Counted from the first letter of the stretch, positions 24,414 to 34,732 are shown. The stretch: DNA of 41,223 nt from Clostridia bacterium (GCA_017482495.1 JAFUMU010000046.1:1-41223), one strand, 5' to 3'. Program-made: numbers and translations. Notes: generated by a model from the letters alone, not told the origin.

Positions 24414-25247
24414 TCAGAGACCTTCAACGGCATCTGCGGCGCCTGAAAGGTAATTGTTATCCATTATCTCAATAGATCCCTTATCAACAAGGGCTGTGAG
24501 GCGGGGATCGATGGGGATCTCGGCAAGAACGGGGATACCGTACTGCTTAGCTGTTTCCTCTGCCTTGGATGCGCCGAAGATATCTATACGCTTGCCGCAA
24601 TCGGGGCAAAGTGCGTAGGACATATTCTCAACAAGGCCAAGGATCGGAACGTTCATAAGCTTTGCCATATTTACAGCCTTCTCAACCACCATTGTAACAA
24701 GGTCCTGAGGAGTTGTTACGATGATGATGCCGTCTACGGGGAGAGACTGGAATACTGTAAGGGGAACGTCGCCTGTTCCGGGAGGCATATCAACAAACAT
24801 AAAGTCTACGTCGTTCCAGATAACGTCTGTCCAGAACTGCTTTACTGCGCCTGCAATAACAGGTCCTCTCCAAACAACGGGCTTTGTCTCGTCGTCAAGA
24901 AGAAGGTTTACGGACATAAGCTGGATGCCTGAAATAGTTGTGTGAGGGGTCATCATATTATCGCCCAGAGACACAACTCCTCCCTTTGCATTAAACGCCT
25001 TAGGGATAGAGGGGCCTGTAATATCCGCATCAAGGATACCGACTGTATAATCTCTGCGGCTCATTTCAACTGCCATCATAGAGGTTACGATAGATTTACC
25101 TACGCCGCCCTTACCGGAAACGATTCCGATAACCTTTTTTACGGAGCTCATAGGGTTAAGCTGTTCCTTGGGGATGCCGCTCTTTCTTGAAGAGCAATCT
25201 GCACCGCAGGTGGAACAGTCATGGGTGCATTCATTATTCTCTGCCAT
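24414..25247 (-). CDS. Mrp/NBP35-family Fe-S cluster carrier ATPase
   Basis: A 277-residue P-loop protein. An N-terminal cysteine cluster (CTHDCSTCGADC, residues 6-17) recalls NBP35-type Fe-S binding. The deviant Walker A GKGGVGKS lies at about 45-52, followed by DADITGPSIPKAF and FVDMPPGTGD. VENMSYALCPDCGKR carries the CxxC pair that bridges a 4Fe-4S cluster in the dimer. Such proteins hold and pass on Fe-S clusters. It lies 14 bases behind the degenerate P-type ATPase gene, so the two share a transcript. No metal-uptake genes are seen next to it. Confidence 0.92.
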   Translation of the reverse strand: MAENNECTHDCSTCGADCSSRKSGIPKEQLNPMSSVKKVIGIVSGKGGVGKSIVTSMMAVEMSRRDYTVGILDADITGPSIPKAFNAKGGVVSLGDNMMTPHTTISGIQLMSVNLLLDDETKPVVWRGPVIAGAVKQFWTDVIWNDVDFMFVDMPPGTGDVPLTVFQSLPVDGIIIVTTPQDLVTMVVEKAVNMAKLMNVPILGLVENMSYALCPDCGKRIDIFGASKAEETAKQYGIPVLAEIPIDPRLTALVDKGSIEIMDNNYLSGAADAVEGL

Positions 25248-25261
25248 TATTTTATTTCTCC

Positions 25262-27943
25262 TTAGTTTTTATATTTTTTATTAACATACGCTCTGTATGC
25301 GGCAAGAAATATTACCGACACAAGAAGCGGTATAAGCGAAAATGCAAGAGGGATAAATCCCGGGAAAACCAGTGACATCGCCTGCGAAAATCCTTCGAAG
25401 CTGAAGCTGAGAACGAGTATCAGCACTGACAACGCAAGGGGAACAAACAAAACCGGGCTTATTCCCGATATCTTTCCAAAAAGCCCCTCCACGCTTGTCA
25501 TCTCTACGAATACTACGGGCAAGGCAAAAAGCAGTCCGCAGAATATAAGAGATGATACTGTTTCTGCTGTAAGGTTCGCTTCTCTCATTCCCATGCTCAT
25601 TACCAGCTTATAGATAAAGGGGGATGCTACGCTCACTGCTGCTATGACCGTTCCGGCAATAGACGGAATGAGCAGCTCTCCTACAGAATCGGGGATAGCT
25701 CTTGTTCTTATTCCCTCTCCATTCGCCCGTTTACCTATACAGGAAAGCGAACAAAGAGCGCAGGTCATATCAAGTATACATCCCAGCAGTACTATTTGTG
25801 AGGCTGTGGGAAGTGAGAGTCCAAGCACTGTACATATGAGCATCCAAAACAGTCTTGCTATCTGAGAACAGATAAGGAACCGAAGCGTACTTTTTATCTG
25901 CGCCAAGGTTCGTCTGAAGCGCTTGATCATTCGCATCGCTCCGCAGAATCCGCCTCCTTTTGAGTCAACTGCTCCGTCTGCGGCACATTTCAGAGACTGA
26001 GGCACTCCGCTTCCTCTCTTGAGGGGGGATTCCGCCGCGAAGGAAACAGTTTTTTCCACATTCATACATATGGAATCCTCTGCACCAAAGCCTATATAAG
26101 CACATCTGTGCTTCTCGGCTACCATTTTGATATATCTGAGTCTCAAAGCTGCTTCGTCAGTTGCAGCAGGTGAGTCTATCATTATAAGGCTTCCGCTGTC
26201 AATGGGAAGCGAGGTAGCCTCTCTGCTGTCCTTTTCGTTTATGAATATATCTCCCTGACGGAAGATATCATATGCGCTGAGGAATCTCATATCCTCCTCA
26301 CCAAGGTCAGAAAAGATAACTACGCTACCGCCGTTTTCACGGTGCTCACGTATATACGCCTCACACATCGACTCAGGCTTCTGAGATATTGCTATGAAGC
26401 CCTCAAAGCACATATCTGAAAGAAGAACAGGCAGTCTTCTCATACTGTTATAATGAGAGGGGCGTGATGCAACGGCGATTATCTTAACGCCTTGCCTTGA
26501 AAGCAGGCTTGCATAACGCTGGGCATCGGCTTTCTTATCCTTGGAAAATGCAACCGGCTCGCCGCCCGCTCTTTCCTTGGTACATCTTGAAAGAATGTTT
26601 GCAGCCTCACCAATTGCCGCAAAATAGTAATCATTGTCGCGAATGAGCAGAGAGCAATCAAGTCCCTCAGCCTCGGATTCGGAAGCACTTTTATGCTGAG
26701 CAAGATAATATGCCGGTACGTCCTCAGCATATTTTTTCCTAAGCTCCTTAAGATATGCACTTGAAATAAATGTAGAATCCTCTCCGCCGCTTCCGTCATA
26801 GCCTATTCCTGCAGCATATGCTCCGTAGGCAACAAGGAGTGACGGGGCAGCCCCCTGCTCATCAGGCGCATGCTTTTTGCCGTCAATATAGAAGGAGTGA
26901 AGGGACATTACTCCGTTTTTTATAAGATCTGCGCTTCTGAGCATCAGAACCTTGGCATGGGCTGCCGCTTCAATCTTATTTGCACATCTGAAATTAGTTT
27001 TTTCGGGAACATTCCCTTCCTTCTTGTATTCACTTCTCAGGCTCATCGCCACAGCCAATGCACCGAAGGATGCAAGAAACTCGCTCATGCAAGCGCTTGC
27101 CATAGCTACTGAAGGGAGAAATGAATTAAGAAGTCCGTGCCCGAAAGCAACTCCCAATACTGTTACGGCAAATGCCGCCGCAACAAGGATAAGTCTGCAT
27201 ATTCTGCTCCACTCGGACAGCTTCTCAAGCACAGGAATATTTTCTCCGCCTGAAAGCTCAATCGTTCCCTCTCTTGAAACTCTCAGCGTTCTTTTACCCG
27301 TTGCAACCGCTATTCCCATACAAAAGCCATAGATAACTGTCGAGCCTGCGTACAGCATATTTGAGCGCATCTCTATGGGAACGTCTGTCAAACGGCTATT
27401 GACTGGTTCTGCGTCTTTTATGTATATACCATGCTTGCCTCCCGGCAGATTCTCTGCCGCAAGCACGTTTTCCGCCGCAGTAAGGCGAATATCACAGGGA
27501 ACTATATCTCCCGAATCAAGGATGATAACGTCACCTTCTGCCACCATTTCACACGGTATTTCACGAACATTTCCCTCACGGACCACTCTTGCCTTGGGTA
27601 CTACGCCCTCTGTACTTTTCTTAAATAAAGTATCTGCCGCTGTAAAGGAGAATATCTCTACTGTTTTAGCGCAGAGCATGAGAATAAGCGTTGCCGCCGC
27701 AACTGCTCCTTCTCCGTAAAATGCTGCTACTATAACGGACAGAAGGAGTAGCACCGCACAGGGATCCAGCAGGCTTCTTGCGGCATATTTGCCCACTGTA
27801 TCTCCCTTTATCACCCATATTCTGTTACGCCTTGTACGTGTGCGCCTTGCTGCTTCCTTTTCGGACAGCCCTGACGATCCCGTACGGAAAGCCTTCTCAA
27901 GCTCTGCGGAATTCATATAGTGCCAGTTTCTTTCCTCGGCCAT
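25262..27943 (-). CDS. Degenerate, probably catalytically dead P-type ATPase
   Basis: About 893 residues from the ATG at 27943, which has a GGAG site; the open frame extends 28 codons further into a repeat. The fold is that of a P2-type cation ATPase: the N-terminal NWHYMNSAELEKAF and GLSEKEAARR, actuator-domain VPKARVVREGNVREIPCEMV and DSGDIVPCDIRL, TM pairs, a large cytoplasmic part and about six C-terminal TM helices. The motifs needed for transport are gone. The phosphorylated DKTGT is RSADL (336-340), TGES is replaced around AENLPGG, PEGLP reads SEFLA, and the hinge GDGxND reads GFGAED. The frame is intact over its whole length, so it is maintained. A sensory, scaffold or lipid role is possible. 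Confidence 0.8.
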   Translation of the reverse strand: MAEERNWHYMNSAELEKAFRTGSSGLSEKEAARRTRTRRNRIWVIKGDTVGKYAARSLLDPCAVLLLLSVIVAAFYGEGAVAAATLILMLCAKTVEIFSFTAADTLFKKSTEGVVPKARVVREGNVREIPCEMVAEGDVIILDSGDIVPCDIRLTAAENVLAAENLPGGKHGIYIKDAEPVNSRLTDVPIEMRSNMLYAGSTVIYGFCMGIAVATGKRTLRVSREGTIELSGGENIPVLEKLSEWSRICRLILVAAAFAVTVLGVAFGHGLLNSFLPSVAMASACMSEFLASFGALAVAMSLRSEYKKEGNVPEKTNFRCANKIEAAAHAKVLMLRSADLIKNGVMSLHSFYIDGKKHAPDEQGAAPSLLVAYGAYAAGIGYDGSGGEDSTFISSAYLKELRKKYAEDVPAYYLAQHKSASESEAEGLDCSLLIRDNDYYFAAIGEAANILSRCTKERAGGEPVAFSKDKKADAQRYASLLSRQGVKIIAVASRPSHYNSMRRLPVLLSDMCFEGFIAISQKPESMCEAYIREHRENGGSVVIFSDLGEEDMRFLSAYDIFRQGDIFINEKDSREATSLPIDSGSLIMIDSPAATDEAALRLRYIKMVAEKHRCAYIGFGAEDSICMNVEKTVSFAAESPLKRGSGVPQSLKCAADGAVDSKGGGFCGAMRMIKRFRRTLAQIKSTLRFLICSQIARLFWMLICTVLGLSLPTASQIVLLGCILDMTCALCSLSCIGKRANGEGIRTRAIPDSVGELLIPSIAGTVIAAVSVASPFIYKLVMSMGMREANLTAETVSSLIFCGLLFALPVVFVEMTSVEGLFGKISGISPVLFVPLALSVLILVLSFSFEGFSQAMSLVFPGFIPLAFSLIPLLVSVIFLAAYRAYVNKKYKN

Positions 27944-27973
27944 AATTACTCCGTTTTTATCTATCAAATTTAC

Positions 27974-28046
27974 TCTGTGTTTTAGATTCTCCTCATCCAC
28001 CGGCATCCGCAGGTGCGATTCCCCCATGCCACGCCGGGGAAGGTTT
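27974..28046 (-). repeat. Diverged single copy of the MITE-like repeat
   Basis: TGTGTTTTAGATTCTCCTCA with TCCACC and, further on, GGGGAAGGTTT repeats the left-end sequence of the cluster at 36.9-37.7 kb, but with a changed middle. It fills most of the gap between the ClpE-like gene and the ATPase gene. Read on the minus strand it ends about 30 bases before the ATPase start codon. Confidence 0.75.
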
Positions 28047-28099
28047 ATAGTAAATCCTCTTCACCTGCTTTTGGGAAGGTTCGTATAAGGAAATCCAAA

Positions 28100-30409
28100 T
28101 CACACTGCGGTAACCTTTATCTCGTCGCCGTCGGCATCAACAGAGATAGCTGTTACTCTGCCGCGCATTTCTACTATCTTCTCTGCTGCCGCATCTTCGA
28201 CTGTTGTTTGCAGATATCTGCGCATATTTCTTGCGCCGAACTTCACTGAATAGGACTTCTCAGCAACGAGCTTTGTCGCTTCCTCTGTATATGTGAAGCC
28301 CACATGCTTTTCTGCAAGGGCAGTCTTAAGGTCATCGAGCATTATTCTTGCAATGCCCTCGAAATCCTCCTTAGTAAGTGAGGAGAATGTGATTATCTCA
28401 TCAACACGGTTAAGAAATTCGGGACGAAGAAATTCGGAAAGTGCCTTTTCTGTTTTATCCTTGGCTCTGGAGAGGCTCTCTCCTGCAAAGCCGACAAGTG
28501 CCATTGTTCCGCCGCTGCCTGCGTTGGTAGTCATAACAAGGACTGTATTCTCAAAGCTTACTGTTTTACCGTGAGCATCTGTTATCCTTCCGTAGTCAAG
28601 TATCTGCAGAAGGATATTCATAACGTCGGGATGCGCCTTTTCTATTTCATCGAACAGGACTACTGAATACGGTCTTCTTCTGATCTTCTCGGTAAGCTGA
28701 CCGCCGTCGTCGTAGCCAACGTATCCGGGAGGCGCTCCTATGATCCTTGAAACAGAAAATTTATCCATAAATTCGCTCATATCAAGGCGGATAAGAGTTT
28801 CGGGAGATGAGAACAGGTCATTTGCCAGAACCTTTACAAGCTCTGTTTTACCCACTCCTGTAGGTCCTGCAAATATAAATGAGCACGGCTTACGCTTTGA
28901 GGACACGCCTGTTCTTGAGCGACGAACAGCGCGCACTACCGCATCAACTGCTGCATCCTGACCTACTATTCTCTTTTTAAGTCTCTCGCCGAGGCCTTCA
29001 AGCTTGGAATACTCATCCTCTGTAATAGTTGAAGCAGGCACACCTGTCCATATCTCTATAACATCGGCAATATCAGCCTCTGTCATTTCTATCTCTGCAC
29101 AAACAGGCTTGAGCTGTCCCATTCTATCCCTGATCCTCAGCTCTTCGACTTTAAGATCAGCCAGCTTTTTATACATTTCCTCGGTCTGCTCCTTACCCTC
29201 CTTGGGGGCGGCTTCTATAGCGTCCCTTTGCTTTTCAAGAGCCACAAGTCTGTCCCCGAGCTCTGCGTGCTCATTTAATTCGGGACTTGATAGGGAGATA
29301 TGTGCCGCCGCCTCGTCAATAAGGTCTATTGCCTTATCGGGCAGATATCTGTCTGTTATATATCTTTCGCTGAGCACTACTGCGCTGCGAAGCACGTTAT
29401 CGGGAATACGGATACCGTGATACTTCTCATAATAATGCTTGATACCCAAGAGAACCTTTTCACTGTCCTCGATACTGGGCTCAGCCACGGTTACAGGCTG
29501 GAATCTTCTCTCAAGTGCGCTATCCTTTTCTATATATTTACGGTACTCGTTAAGCGTTGTCGCGCCTATCACCTGTATCTCGCCTCGTGAAAGTGCGGGC
29601 TTCATAATATTAGCAGCATTCATAGATCCCTCTGCATCACCTGTTCCGACAATATTATGGACCTCATCGATAACAAGGATAATATTTCCTGCTGCTCTGA
29701 CCTCATTGAGAAGACCCAGCACTCTTGATTCAAACTGACCTCTGAACTGGGTGCCCGCCACAAGTGCGGTAAGGTCAACAAGGTACAGCTCTTTATTTTT
29801 CAGCTTATAGGGTACATCTCCCGAAACTATTTTTGCTGCAAGAGCCTCTGCTATCGCTGTTTTACCGACACCGGGCTCGCCTATAAGACAGGGATTATTC
29901 TTCTGACGGCGGGAGAGTATCTGAATAACTCGGTCAAGCTCTCTCTCTCGTCCGATAACTCTGTCAAGAAGTCCCATAGATGCCTTTTCCGTTATATTCT
30001 GGCAATAGGTGGTGAGAAATTTCTTCTCTTCCTTTTTCTTCTGAGGCCCCTTCTTACTGTTAGCCTCTCCGCCGCTCTTTGCATTCATTCCGTCTCTGAT
30101 TATACTGTTGATATCAAGCGACGGCGCATTTGTAGCATCTGCACCAAATGCCTGAAGTGCCTCGGACATATCTCCACCGAAGGGATTCTCACCGTTTTCA
30201 AGACCCTCCATTATTCCTGCCATATCCTCGCTCATACGATCAATATCTTCATCTGACAGACCCATATTTTTGATTATATCATTTACAGGGCCGATACCCA
30301 GCTCCTTAGCGCATTTAATACAGATGCCCTCCTGCTTCTGCTCGCCGTTCTCCACCTTGGTTATGAAAACGACTGCCATACGCTTTTTGCATCTCGCACA
30401 CATTATCAT
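28100..30409 (-). CDS. ClpE-like ATP-dependent Clp unfoldase with N-terminal zinc finger
   Basis: A 769-residue Hsp100 protein. Instead of the Clp N-domain it starts with a CxxC...CxxC zinc finger (Cys 4, 7, 30, 33), as in ClpE. The first AAA+ domain has GEPGVGKT (177-184), [10 protein letters not shown] and [16 protein letters not shown] short coiled middle region follows (about 375-440). The second AAA+ domain has GPTGVGKT (515-522), a [13 protein letters not shown] pore loop and a VGF tripeptide that could contact ClpP. It unfolds proteins for ClpP. It overlaps the pgsA stop by one base and is the last gene of the truA operon. Confidence 0.87.
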   Translation of the reverse strand: MIMCARCKKRMAVVFITKVENGEQKQEGICIKCAKELGIGPVNDIIKNMGLSDEDIDRMSEDMAGIMEGLENGENPFGGDMSEALQAFGADATNAPSLDINSIIRDGMNAKSGGEANSKKGPQKKKEEKKFLTTYCQNITEKASMGLLDRVIGRERELDRVIQILSRRQKNNPCLIGEPGVGKTAIAEALAAKIVSGDVPYKLKNKELYLVDLTALVAGTQFRGQFESRVLGLLNEVRAAGNIILVIDEVHNIVGTGDAEGSMNAANIMKPALSRGEIQVIGATTLNEYRKYIEKDSALERRFQPVTVAEPSIEDSEKVLLGIKHYYEKYHGIRIPDNVLRSAVVLSERYITDRYLPDKAIDLIDEAAAHISLSSPELNEHAELGDRLVALEKQRDAIEAAPKEGKEQTEEMYKKLADLKVEELRIRDRMGQLKPVCAEIEMTEADIADVIEIWTGVPASTITEDEYSKLEGLGERLKKRIVGQDAAVDAVVRAVRRSRTGVSSKRKPCSFIFAGPTGVGKTELVKVLANDLFSSPETLIRLDMSEFMDKFSVSRIIGAPPGYVGYDDGGQLTEKIRRRPYSVVLFDEIEKAHPDVMNILLQILDYGRITDAHGKTVSFENTVLVMTTNAGSGGTMALVGFAGESLSRAKDKTEKALSEFLRPEFLNRVDEIITFSSLTKEDFEGIARIMLDDLKTALAEKHVGFTYTEEATKLVAEKSYSVKFGARNMRRYLQTTVEDAAAEKIVEMRGRVTAISVDADGDEIKVTAV

Positions 30410-30972
30410 CAGTTGTCTCCGCCTTTCCCGGTCATCTTATTTTTAAGGTAGCTTATATAATAAAGCACCACTGCGCCAAGGCCGAGAGCAGCCATTGCGG
30501 CGCACAATACAAATGTTGCAATAATATTCTCTTTTATTATATTGCCAAAGCACAGAAACAGGAACACTACCGCATAGAAAAGGACCGTATACGCCTTTCC
30601 GTAGTTTTTTGCGACTCCTATCTCATGGCTCTTTTTAAACAAAACTATAGCTCCGCAGCCCATAAGTATCTCCTTTATGAGTACTACTATCAGTATCCAT
30701 ATAGGAAGTATCTCTCTCGCCACAAGGCATATCAAAGACACACACTGCATCAGCTTATCCGCTATGGGATCAAGAAGTTTGCCGGCATCTGTTATCCAGC
30801 CGAATCTTCGGGCAAGTATTCCGTCCACTACGTCGGACAGTCCTGCAACTACAAAAATAACTGCCGCCCACAAAACACCGTCCGGATACCACCACACAAA
30901 CACTGCCGCAAAGGCAAATGATAGTATGATCCTTATTACAGATAGAATATTTGGTATATATTTCGCTTTCAT
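30409..30972 (-). CDS. pgsA: CDP-diacylglycerol-glycerol-3-phosphate 3-phosphatidyltransferase
   Basis: A 187-residue membrane enzyme. The CDP-alcohol phosphotransferase signature is complete: DVVDG, ILARR, then TDAG, LLDPIADK (near 47-74). Four or five TM helices follow. It makes phosphatidylglycerol phosphate, the first step to phosphatidylglycerol, which in turn supplies glycerophosphate for lipoteichoic-acid-type polymers. It lies between cvpA (23-base gap) and the ClpE-like gene (one-base overlap). Cardiolipin synthase of the same family is a less likely alternative given the length. Confidence 0.9.
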   Translation of the reverse strand: MKAKYIPNILSVIRIILSFAFAAVFVWWYPDGVLWAAVIFVVAGLSDVVDGILARRFGWITDAGKLLDPIADKLMQCVSLICLVAREILPIWILIVVLIKEILMGCGAIVLFKKSHEIGVAKNYGKAYTVLFYAVVFLFLCFGNIIKENIIATFVLCAAMAALGLGAVVLYYISYLKNKMTGKGGDN

Positions 30973-30995
30973 TGTAAAGTCCTCTAACTGTCACA

Positions 30996-31730
30996 TCAGC
31001 CAAGCATACCCGAAAAAATATCGACAAGGCTGTTTTCTGCAAAAAATTTGATTATTACTGTATTTGAAAAGGTACTGTCCGTGACCACTCCCGGAGCTAT
31101 GGTTACAAGAGCGGGGAGCAACACCTGACAGGAAACTGAGATAACCCAGGCAAAGAGAAACGCCGCTGCCGCTCCTGCCACTGTACCCATAAGCGTATCC
31201 ATGTTCCTCAGCACAGGCATTTTAAACACTGTGCTTATTATAGCAGTGAACACCTTGAGCAATACTGTTGCCGCAACGAATATTATGATGAACGCGCACG
31301 CCATTGATATGGTGGAGGCAACTCTGTCTGCCACCGTCAAGGCTATTCTCTCGATAGCCCCATATGTTGACGCCTCGGCACTGTTTACAAGCTCCTCAAA
31401 TGCTTCTCTGCCAACTCCGTAATGCTCCGCAACCGAAATTATCTGCTCATTCTCCACCATTCTGCCAAGGTCATACACAGTCTCCTCCGTTTCTGCCACT
31501 ACTGTCTGTGCGGCAGAGGCAAAGGTCGCCGTTATTCCGCTTGCTATACTGTGAAGAAATATTTTCGTTTTCAGCAGCTCTGCCAGAAGCGGTGTAAATG
31601 TATATGATACAAGAAGTGACAGCACACCTGAAGCAAGGTTCATTACAGATCGAAAAAATCCGTTCCTATAGCCGTACACTATGCACCACACTGCTACCGC
31701 CACGAGCAATGCATCAAGAAATAAGCTCAT
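30996..31730 (-). CDS. CvpA family membrane protein
   Basis: A 244-residue protein with an N-terminal CvpA signature (FLDALLVAVAVWCIVYGYRNGFFRSV), a helix pair, a long soluble loop (about 60-125) and two or three more TM helices towards the end. CvpA was named for colicin V export; in Firmicutes its role is poorly known and it is linked to envelope integrity. It starts 11 bases after the DUF5711 gene and precedes pgsA. Confidence 0.85.
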   Translation of the reverse strand: MSLFLDALLVAVAVWCIVYGYRNGFFRSVMNLASGVLSLLVSYTFTPLLAELLKTKIFLHSIASGITATFASAAQTVVAETEETVYDLGRMVENEQIISVAEHYGVGREAFEELVNSAEASTYGAIERIALTVADRVASTISMACAFIIIFVAATVLLKVFTAIISTVFKMPVLRNMDTLMGTVAGAAAAFLFAWVISVSCQVLLPALVTIAPGVVTDSTFSNTVIIKFFAENSLVDIFSGMLG

Positions 31731-31741
31731 ATTACCTCTCT

Positions 31742-33001
31742 TTATTCAAAGGAAACTGAGGACGTTCCCAGTTTTTCACATTTCAGAAGTCCGCCGTAAA
31801 GAGGAAGAATATCACTGACACCTGCGTCTGTTGCCGCCAGCTTTTCGCTTCCGTCAAAGGCAAGCATTCTTATCTTATCCTCGCACAGCACATATATTGC
31901 TGATTGGTCTGCACACACTGAATTTATTTTTTCATTTACAGAGCTACTGTATATCTGTTCTCCCTCGCTGTCAAAATAAACAGCTTCATTTTCCGTCGCA
32001 ACGGAGTTGGCGCTGCAAACAACCGATACACCCGTTTCCGAAAAGGAGAACAGATCCACTGTCTTACCGCTGAAATCCGCCGCTACGTTCACTTCTCCGT
32101 TACTTACCACGCACACCTTATTATCGCAGACCACCATAAGGTTTCCGTTTTCCATATATTTTGCCGAAAGTGGCATACTTCCCTCTACTGTCAGCACAGT
32201 TTTTTCTTCTGTGCCCGGTCTGCACAGCATTATCTCCGTTGAGATACCTGAAACCGACACATCTGCAGACACTATGGCAAGGGCGTCTCCCTTATGACTG
32301 AGTGCAATATCGCATGGGAAATTTTCCTTATAATGCTTGGACTGCAGCTTCAGATTTTCCTTATAAACGGATATAAGGTATTTTGACTCATTTGAACGTG
32401 TCATTATTGCATAGCTTCCGTTATCTGCCACGCACACGTCCTCAATTATATTTTCCTCTTCTCCCTCGTACACGCACGCCATTGTGGTGAATATACTGTA
32501 GGAATGACCGCCAACATCATATGCTATTGCATATTTGTTTCCGCAAACCAAGGCAGGATACTGCATATATCTGTCCTCGTCCAGCTCCCTTGCTCCCGTG
32601 GAATTATACAATCGGAAGCCTGATGTTGAGGCTATGGCAAGCCTGCCCTTGAATATACCGTAAGAGGATGAGCCCTCTTCGCTATAGGATATGCTTGCAA
32701 ACTCGCCCGTACCCACCACCACGCCTGTATCAAGGTCGCGCAGAAGGTACATAAGATTGGCATAGGTTATATTACTTCTGAAGAACAGGAGATTGACCGC
32801 TAAAAAAACTATCAGCAGAAAAAATGCAACGTATTTCGCACTTCTGTAACGCTTGGACGCCTTGAGATAATATTCGCTGACTTCCATATCGCTGTAATCG
32901 ATCTTGACCTTCTTTTCTCCCTTTTCAGCAAGTCTTACTGCAGGTCTTTTCTTTTTAGTCGTTTGCCTTTTCACAGGCACGCTTTCCTCTTTCTTTTTCA
33001 C
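31742..33001 (-). CDS. DUF5711-type membrane protein with outside beta-propeller-like domain
   Basis: About 419 residues. I choose the GTG at 33001 because a very strong AGGAGGAGG site lies just before it; the earlier ATG at 33061 would overlap truA by 44 bases. A basic cytoplasmic tail (KKKEESVPVKRQTTKKKRP) is followed by one TM helix (near 60-80). The outside part is built of repeated strands such as GRLAIASTSGFRLYN and NKYAIAYDVGGHSYSIF, as in WD40/PQQ-like propellers. It is recognised as DUF5711. Function unknown. It is always best read with cvpA and truA as its operon neighbours here. Confidence 0.8.
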   Translation of the reverse strand: MKKKEESVPVKRQTTKKKRPAVRLAEKGEKKVKIDYSDMEVSEYYLKASKRYRSAKYVAFFLLIVFLAVNLLFFRSNITYANLMYLLRDLDTGVVVGTGEFASISYSEEGSSSYGIFKGRLAIASTSGFRLYNSTGARELDEDRYMQYPALVCGNKYAIAYDVGGHSYSIFTTMACVYEGEEENIIEDVCVADNGSYAIMTRSNESKYLISVYKENLKLQSKHYKENFPCDIALSHKGDALAIVSADVSVSGISTEIMLCRPGTEEKTVLTVEGSMPLSAKYMENGNLMVVCDNKVCVVSNGEVNVAADFSGKTVDLFSFSETGVSVVCSANSVATENEAVYFDSEGEQIYSSSVNEKINSVCADQSAIYVLCEDKIRMLAFDGSEKLAATDAGVSDILPLYGGLLKCEKLGTSSVSFE

Positions 33002-33017
33002 GGTCCTCCTCCTTTCT

Positions 33018-33812
33018 CTATTGATCACATTTCCAATCGATCTCGTTTTCATAGAACACACGGCTCAGATACAGCCCTTCAGGCGGTGCTGTAAAGCCTG
33101 CTTTGCTTCTGTCTTTGCCCTGTATTATTGCGGGGATATCCTCCGTCTTCAGCTTCCCCACGGCACACTCAAGCAAGGTGCCCGCCATTATTCTGACCAT
33201 ATTATACAGAAAACCGTTTGCGGCAACTGTAAAAGTTATCATGCCGTCCTCGGTTTTTTCGACATTTGCATAATAAACTGTCCTTACGGCGTCCTCGATC
33301 TTACTGCCGCTTGCCATAAAAGCGCTGTAATCATTGATTCCCACAAGTTTTTCCGCTGCCATCTGCATTTGTCTAAATCCCTCGTGGGTAATTTTGCGTC
33401 TGAATCTGTATGCTCTGTTCACTGTAAAGGGATCATCAGCGCTTCCGTTCCATATTTTGTATTTATACTCCTTCCCCTTGGAATCATACCGGGGATGGAA
33501 GCTGTCAGGCATTTCTGCTGCGGCAACAACTGCAATATCCCACGGAAGGCAAGGTGAAAACGCCTTATGCAGCTTACCTACAGGTATACTGCACCAATCT
33601 TCTCCTCTGTCCTCCTTTGGAGAAACAGTTGCGCAAAAGCAGGTTGCGTGAACGCCTGCGTCAGTACGGCTGCAGCCTGTTACATTACATGGGAAGCCAA
33701 AAACCTTCTGCGCCGCGTCGGTCAGGATATTCTGTATGGCGCGCCCGTTTTTCTGGCACTGAAAGCCGGAATAATCTGTTCCTATATAAGTTATTTTTAA
33801 TAGAAGTTTCAT
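33018..33812 (-). CDS. truA: tRNA pseudouridine synthase TruA
   Basis: A 264-residue protein. The N-terminus LLLKITYIGTDYSGFQCQ, the catalytic aspartate in GCSRTDAGVHA, and the later FTVAANGFLYNMVRIMAGTL are all classic TruA. It makes pseudouridine at positions 38-40 of tRNA anticodon arms. It lies 92 bases behind ecfT; ecf-truA linkage is common in Firmicutes. No clear promoter or terminator is seen in that gap. Confidence 0.95.
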   Translation of the reverse strand: MKLLLKITYIGTDYSGFQCQKNGRAIQNILTDAAQKVFGFPCNVTGCSRTDAGVHATCFCATVSPKEDRGEDWCSIPVGKLHKAFSPCLPWDIAVVAAAEMPDSFHPRYDSKGKEYKYKIWNGSADDPFTVNRAYRFRRKITHEGFRQMQMAAEKLVGINDYSAFMASGSKIEDAVRTVYYANVEKTEDGMITFTVAANGFLYNMVRIMAGTLLECAVGKLKTEDIPAIIQGKDRSKAGFTAPPEGLYLSRVFYENEIDWKCDQ

Positions 33813-33904
33813 TTTAAGTAACCGTACAACATAGGTGTAAATTCAAGGTGACCCTCATCTGTGGGAAAAGCTGACAGCTCCCTCTCCGGAAAACCTGTTT
33901 CGTA

Positions 33905-34732
33905 TCACATAGAAATACTGTAACCGGGGGCAAATCTGTTTATTACCAAAACACCTGCAAGGATAGCCACCATTACAAGAACTGCTACAACATCTCTGTA
34001 TGATGAATGGAGCACGTTCATTCTTGTTCTTCCCTCTCCGCCCGTATAACAACGGCATTCCATTGCTATTGCAAGCTCCTCAGCACGTCTGAAGGCTGAG
34101 ATAAACAAGGGGATAAGGATCGGCACGAGGGCTTTGGCACGCTTTGCAAGGCTTCCTGTACTGAAATCCGCGCCTCTTGCTCTCTGGGCATTCATTATTT
34201 TTTCAGTTTCCTCAAGAAGTGTGGGTATAAATCTAAGGGCTATAGTCATCATCATTGAAAACTCATGAACGGGAAGCTTTATTCTTGCAAGAGGTGCAAG
34301 AAGCTGTTCAAGACCGTCGGTTAGTGCAATAGGTGTGGTAGTATATGTGAGCACAAGAGTAGTTACCGCCACAAGAAGCACCACTCTGACAACTATAAGC
34401 AATGCATTGAAGATACCTTCAAGATATATACTCACGGGGCCAAATTGCCACAAAAGTGTCTCGCCCTTGAGCCAGAAAATATTGATAACTGCTGTTATAC
34501 AGATTATCATTATCAGTGGCTTAAGGGAGCGAAGTATCAACACCGGCTTTATCTCGCTGAGAAGCACAAGTCCGACGGCTGTGACACCCACAAGCACAAA
34601 GCTGAAAACATTTTTACACAGAAATATTGTCACAATATAAAGCACTGCAAGTACCAGCTTCCATCTTGGGTCCAGCTTATGAAGAAAGCTGCTTCCTTCG
34701 CAATACTGTCCGAAGGCTATACTGTTTTTCAC
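33905..34732 (-). CDS. ecfT: Energy-coupling factor transporter transmembrane protein EcfT
   Basis: A 275-residue membrane protein with LDPRWKLVLAVLYIV at the start, several TM helices and the two coupling motifs near the end of the core: AQRARGAD and AMECRCYTGG. The Ala-Arg-Gly type motifs sit on helices that contact the two EcfA ATPases. The start overlaps the ecfA2 stop by four bases (ATGA). No substrate-binding S component is in the window, so the module probably serves several vitamin or metal S components encoded elsewhere. Confidence 0.94.
   Translation of the reverse strand: MKNSIAFGQYCEGSSFLHKLDPRWKLVLAVLYIVTIFLCKNVFSFVLVGVTAVGLVLLSEIKPVLILRSLKPLIMIICITAVINIFWLKGETLLWQFGPVSIYLEGIFNALLIVVRVVLLVAVTTLVLTYTTTPIALTDGLEQLLAPLARIKLPVHEFSMMMTIALRFIPTLLEETEKIMNAQRARGADFSTGSLAKRAKALVPILIPLFISAFRRAEELAIAMECRCYTGGEGRTRMNVLHSSYRDVVAVLVMVAILAGVLVINRFAPGYSISM

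Noticed and set aside
25262..27943. Reading the ATPase homologue as an active calcium or cation pump
   Set aside because: The phosphorylation, dephosphorylation and hinge motifs are all replaced.
33813..33904. Regulatory element between ecfT and truA
   Set aside because: Only a short AGCTG/CAGCT palindrome is seen; no promoter boxes, terminator or riboswitch fold can be supported.
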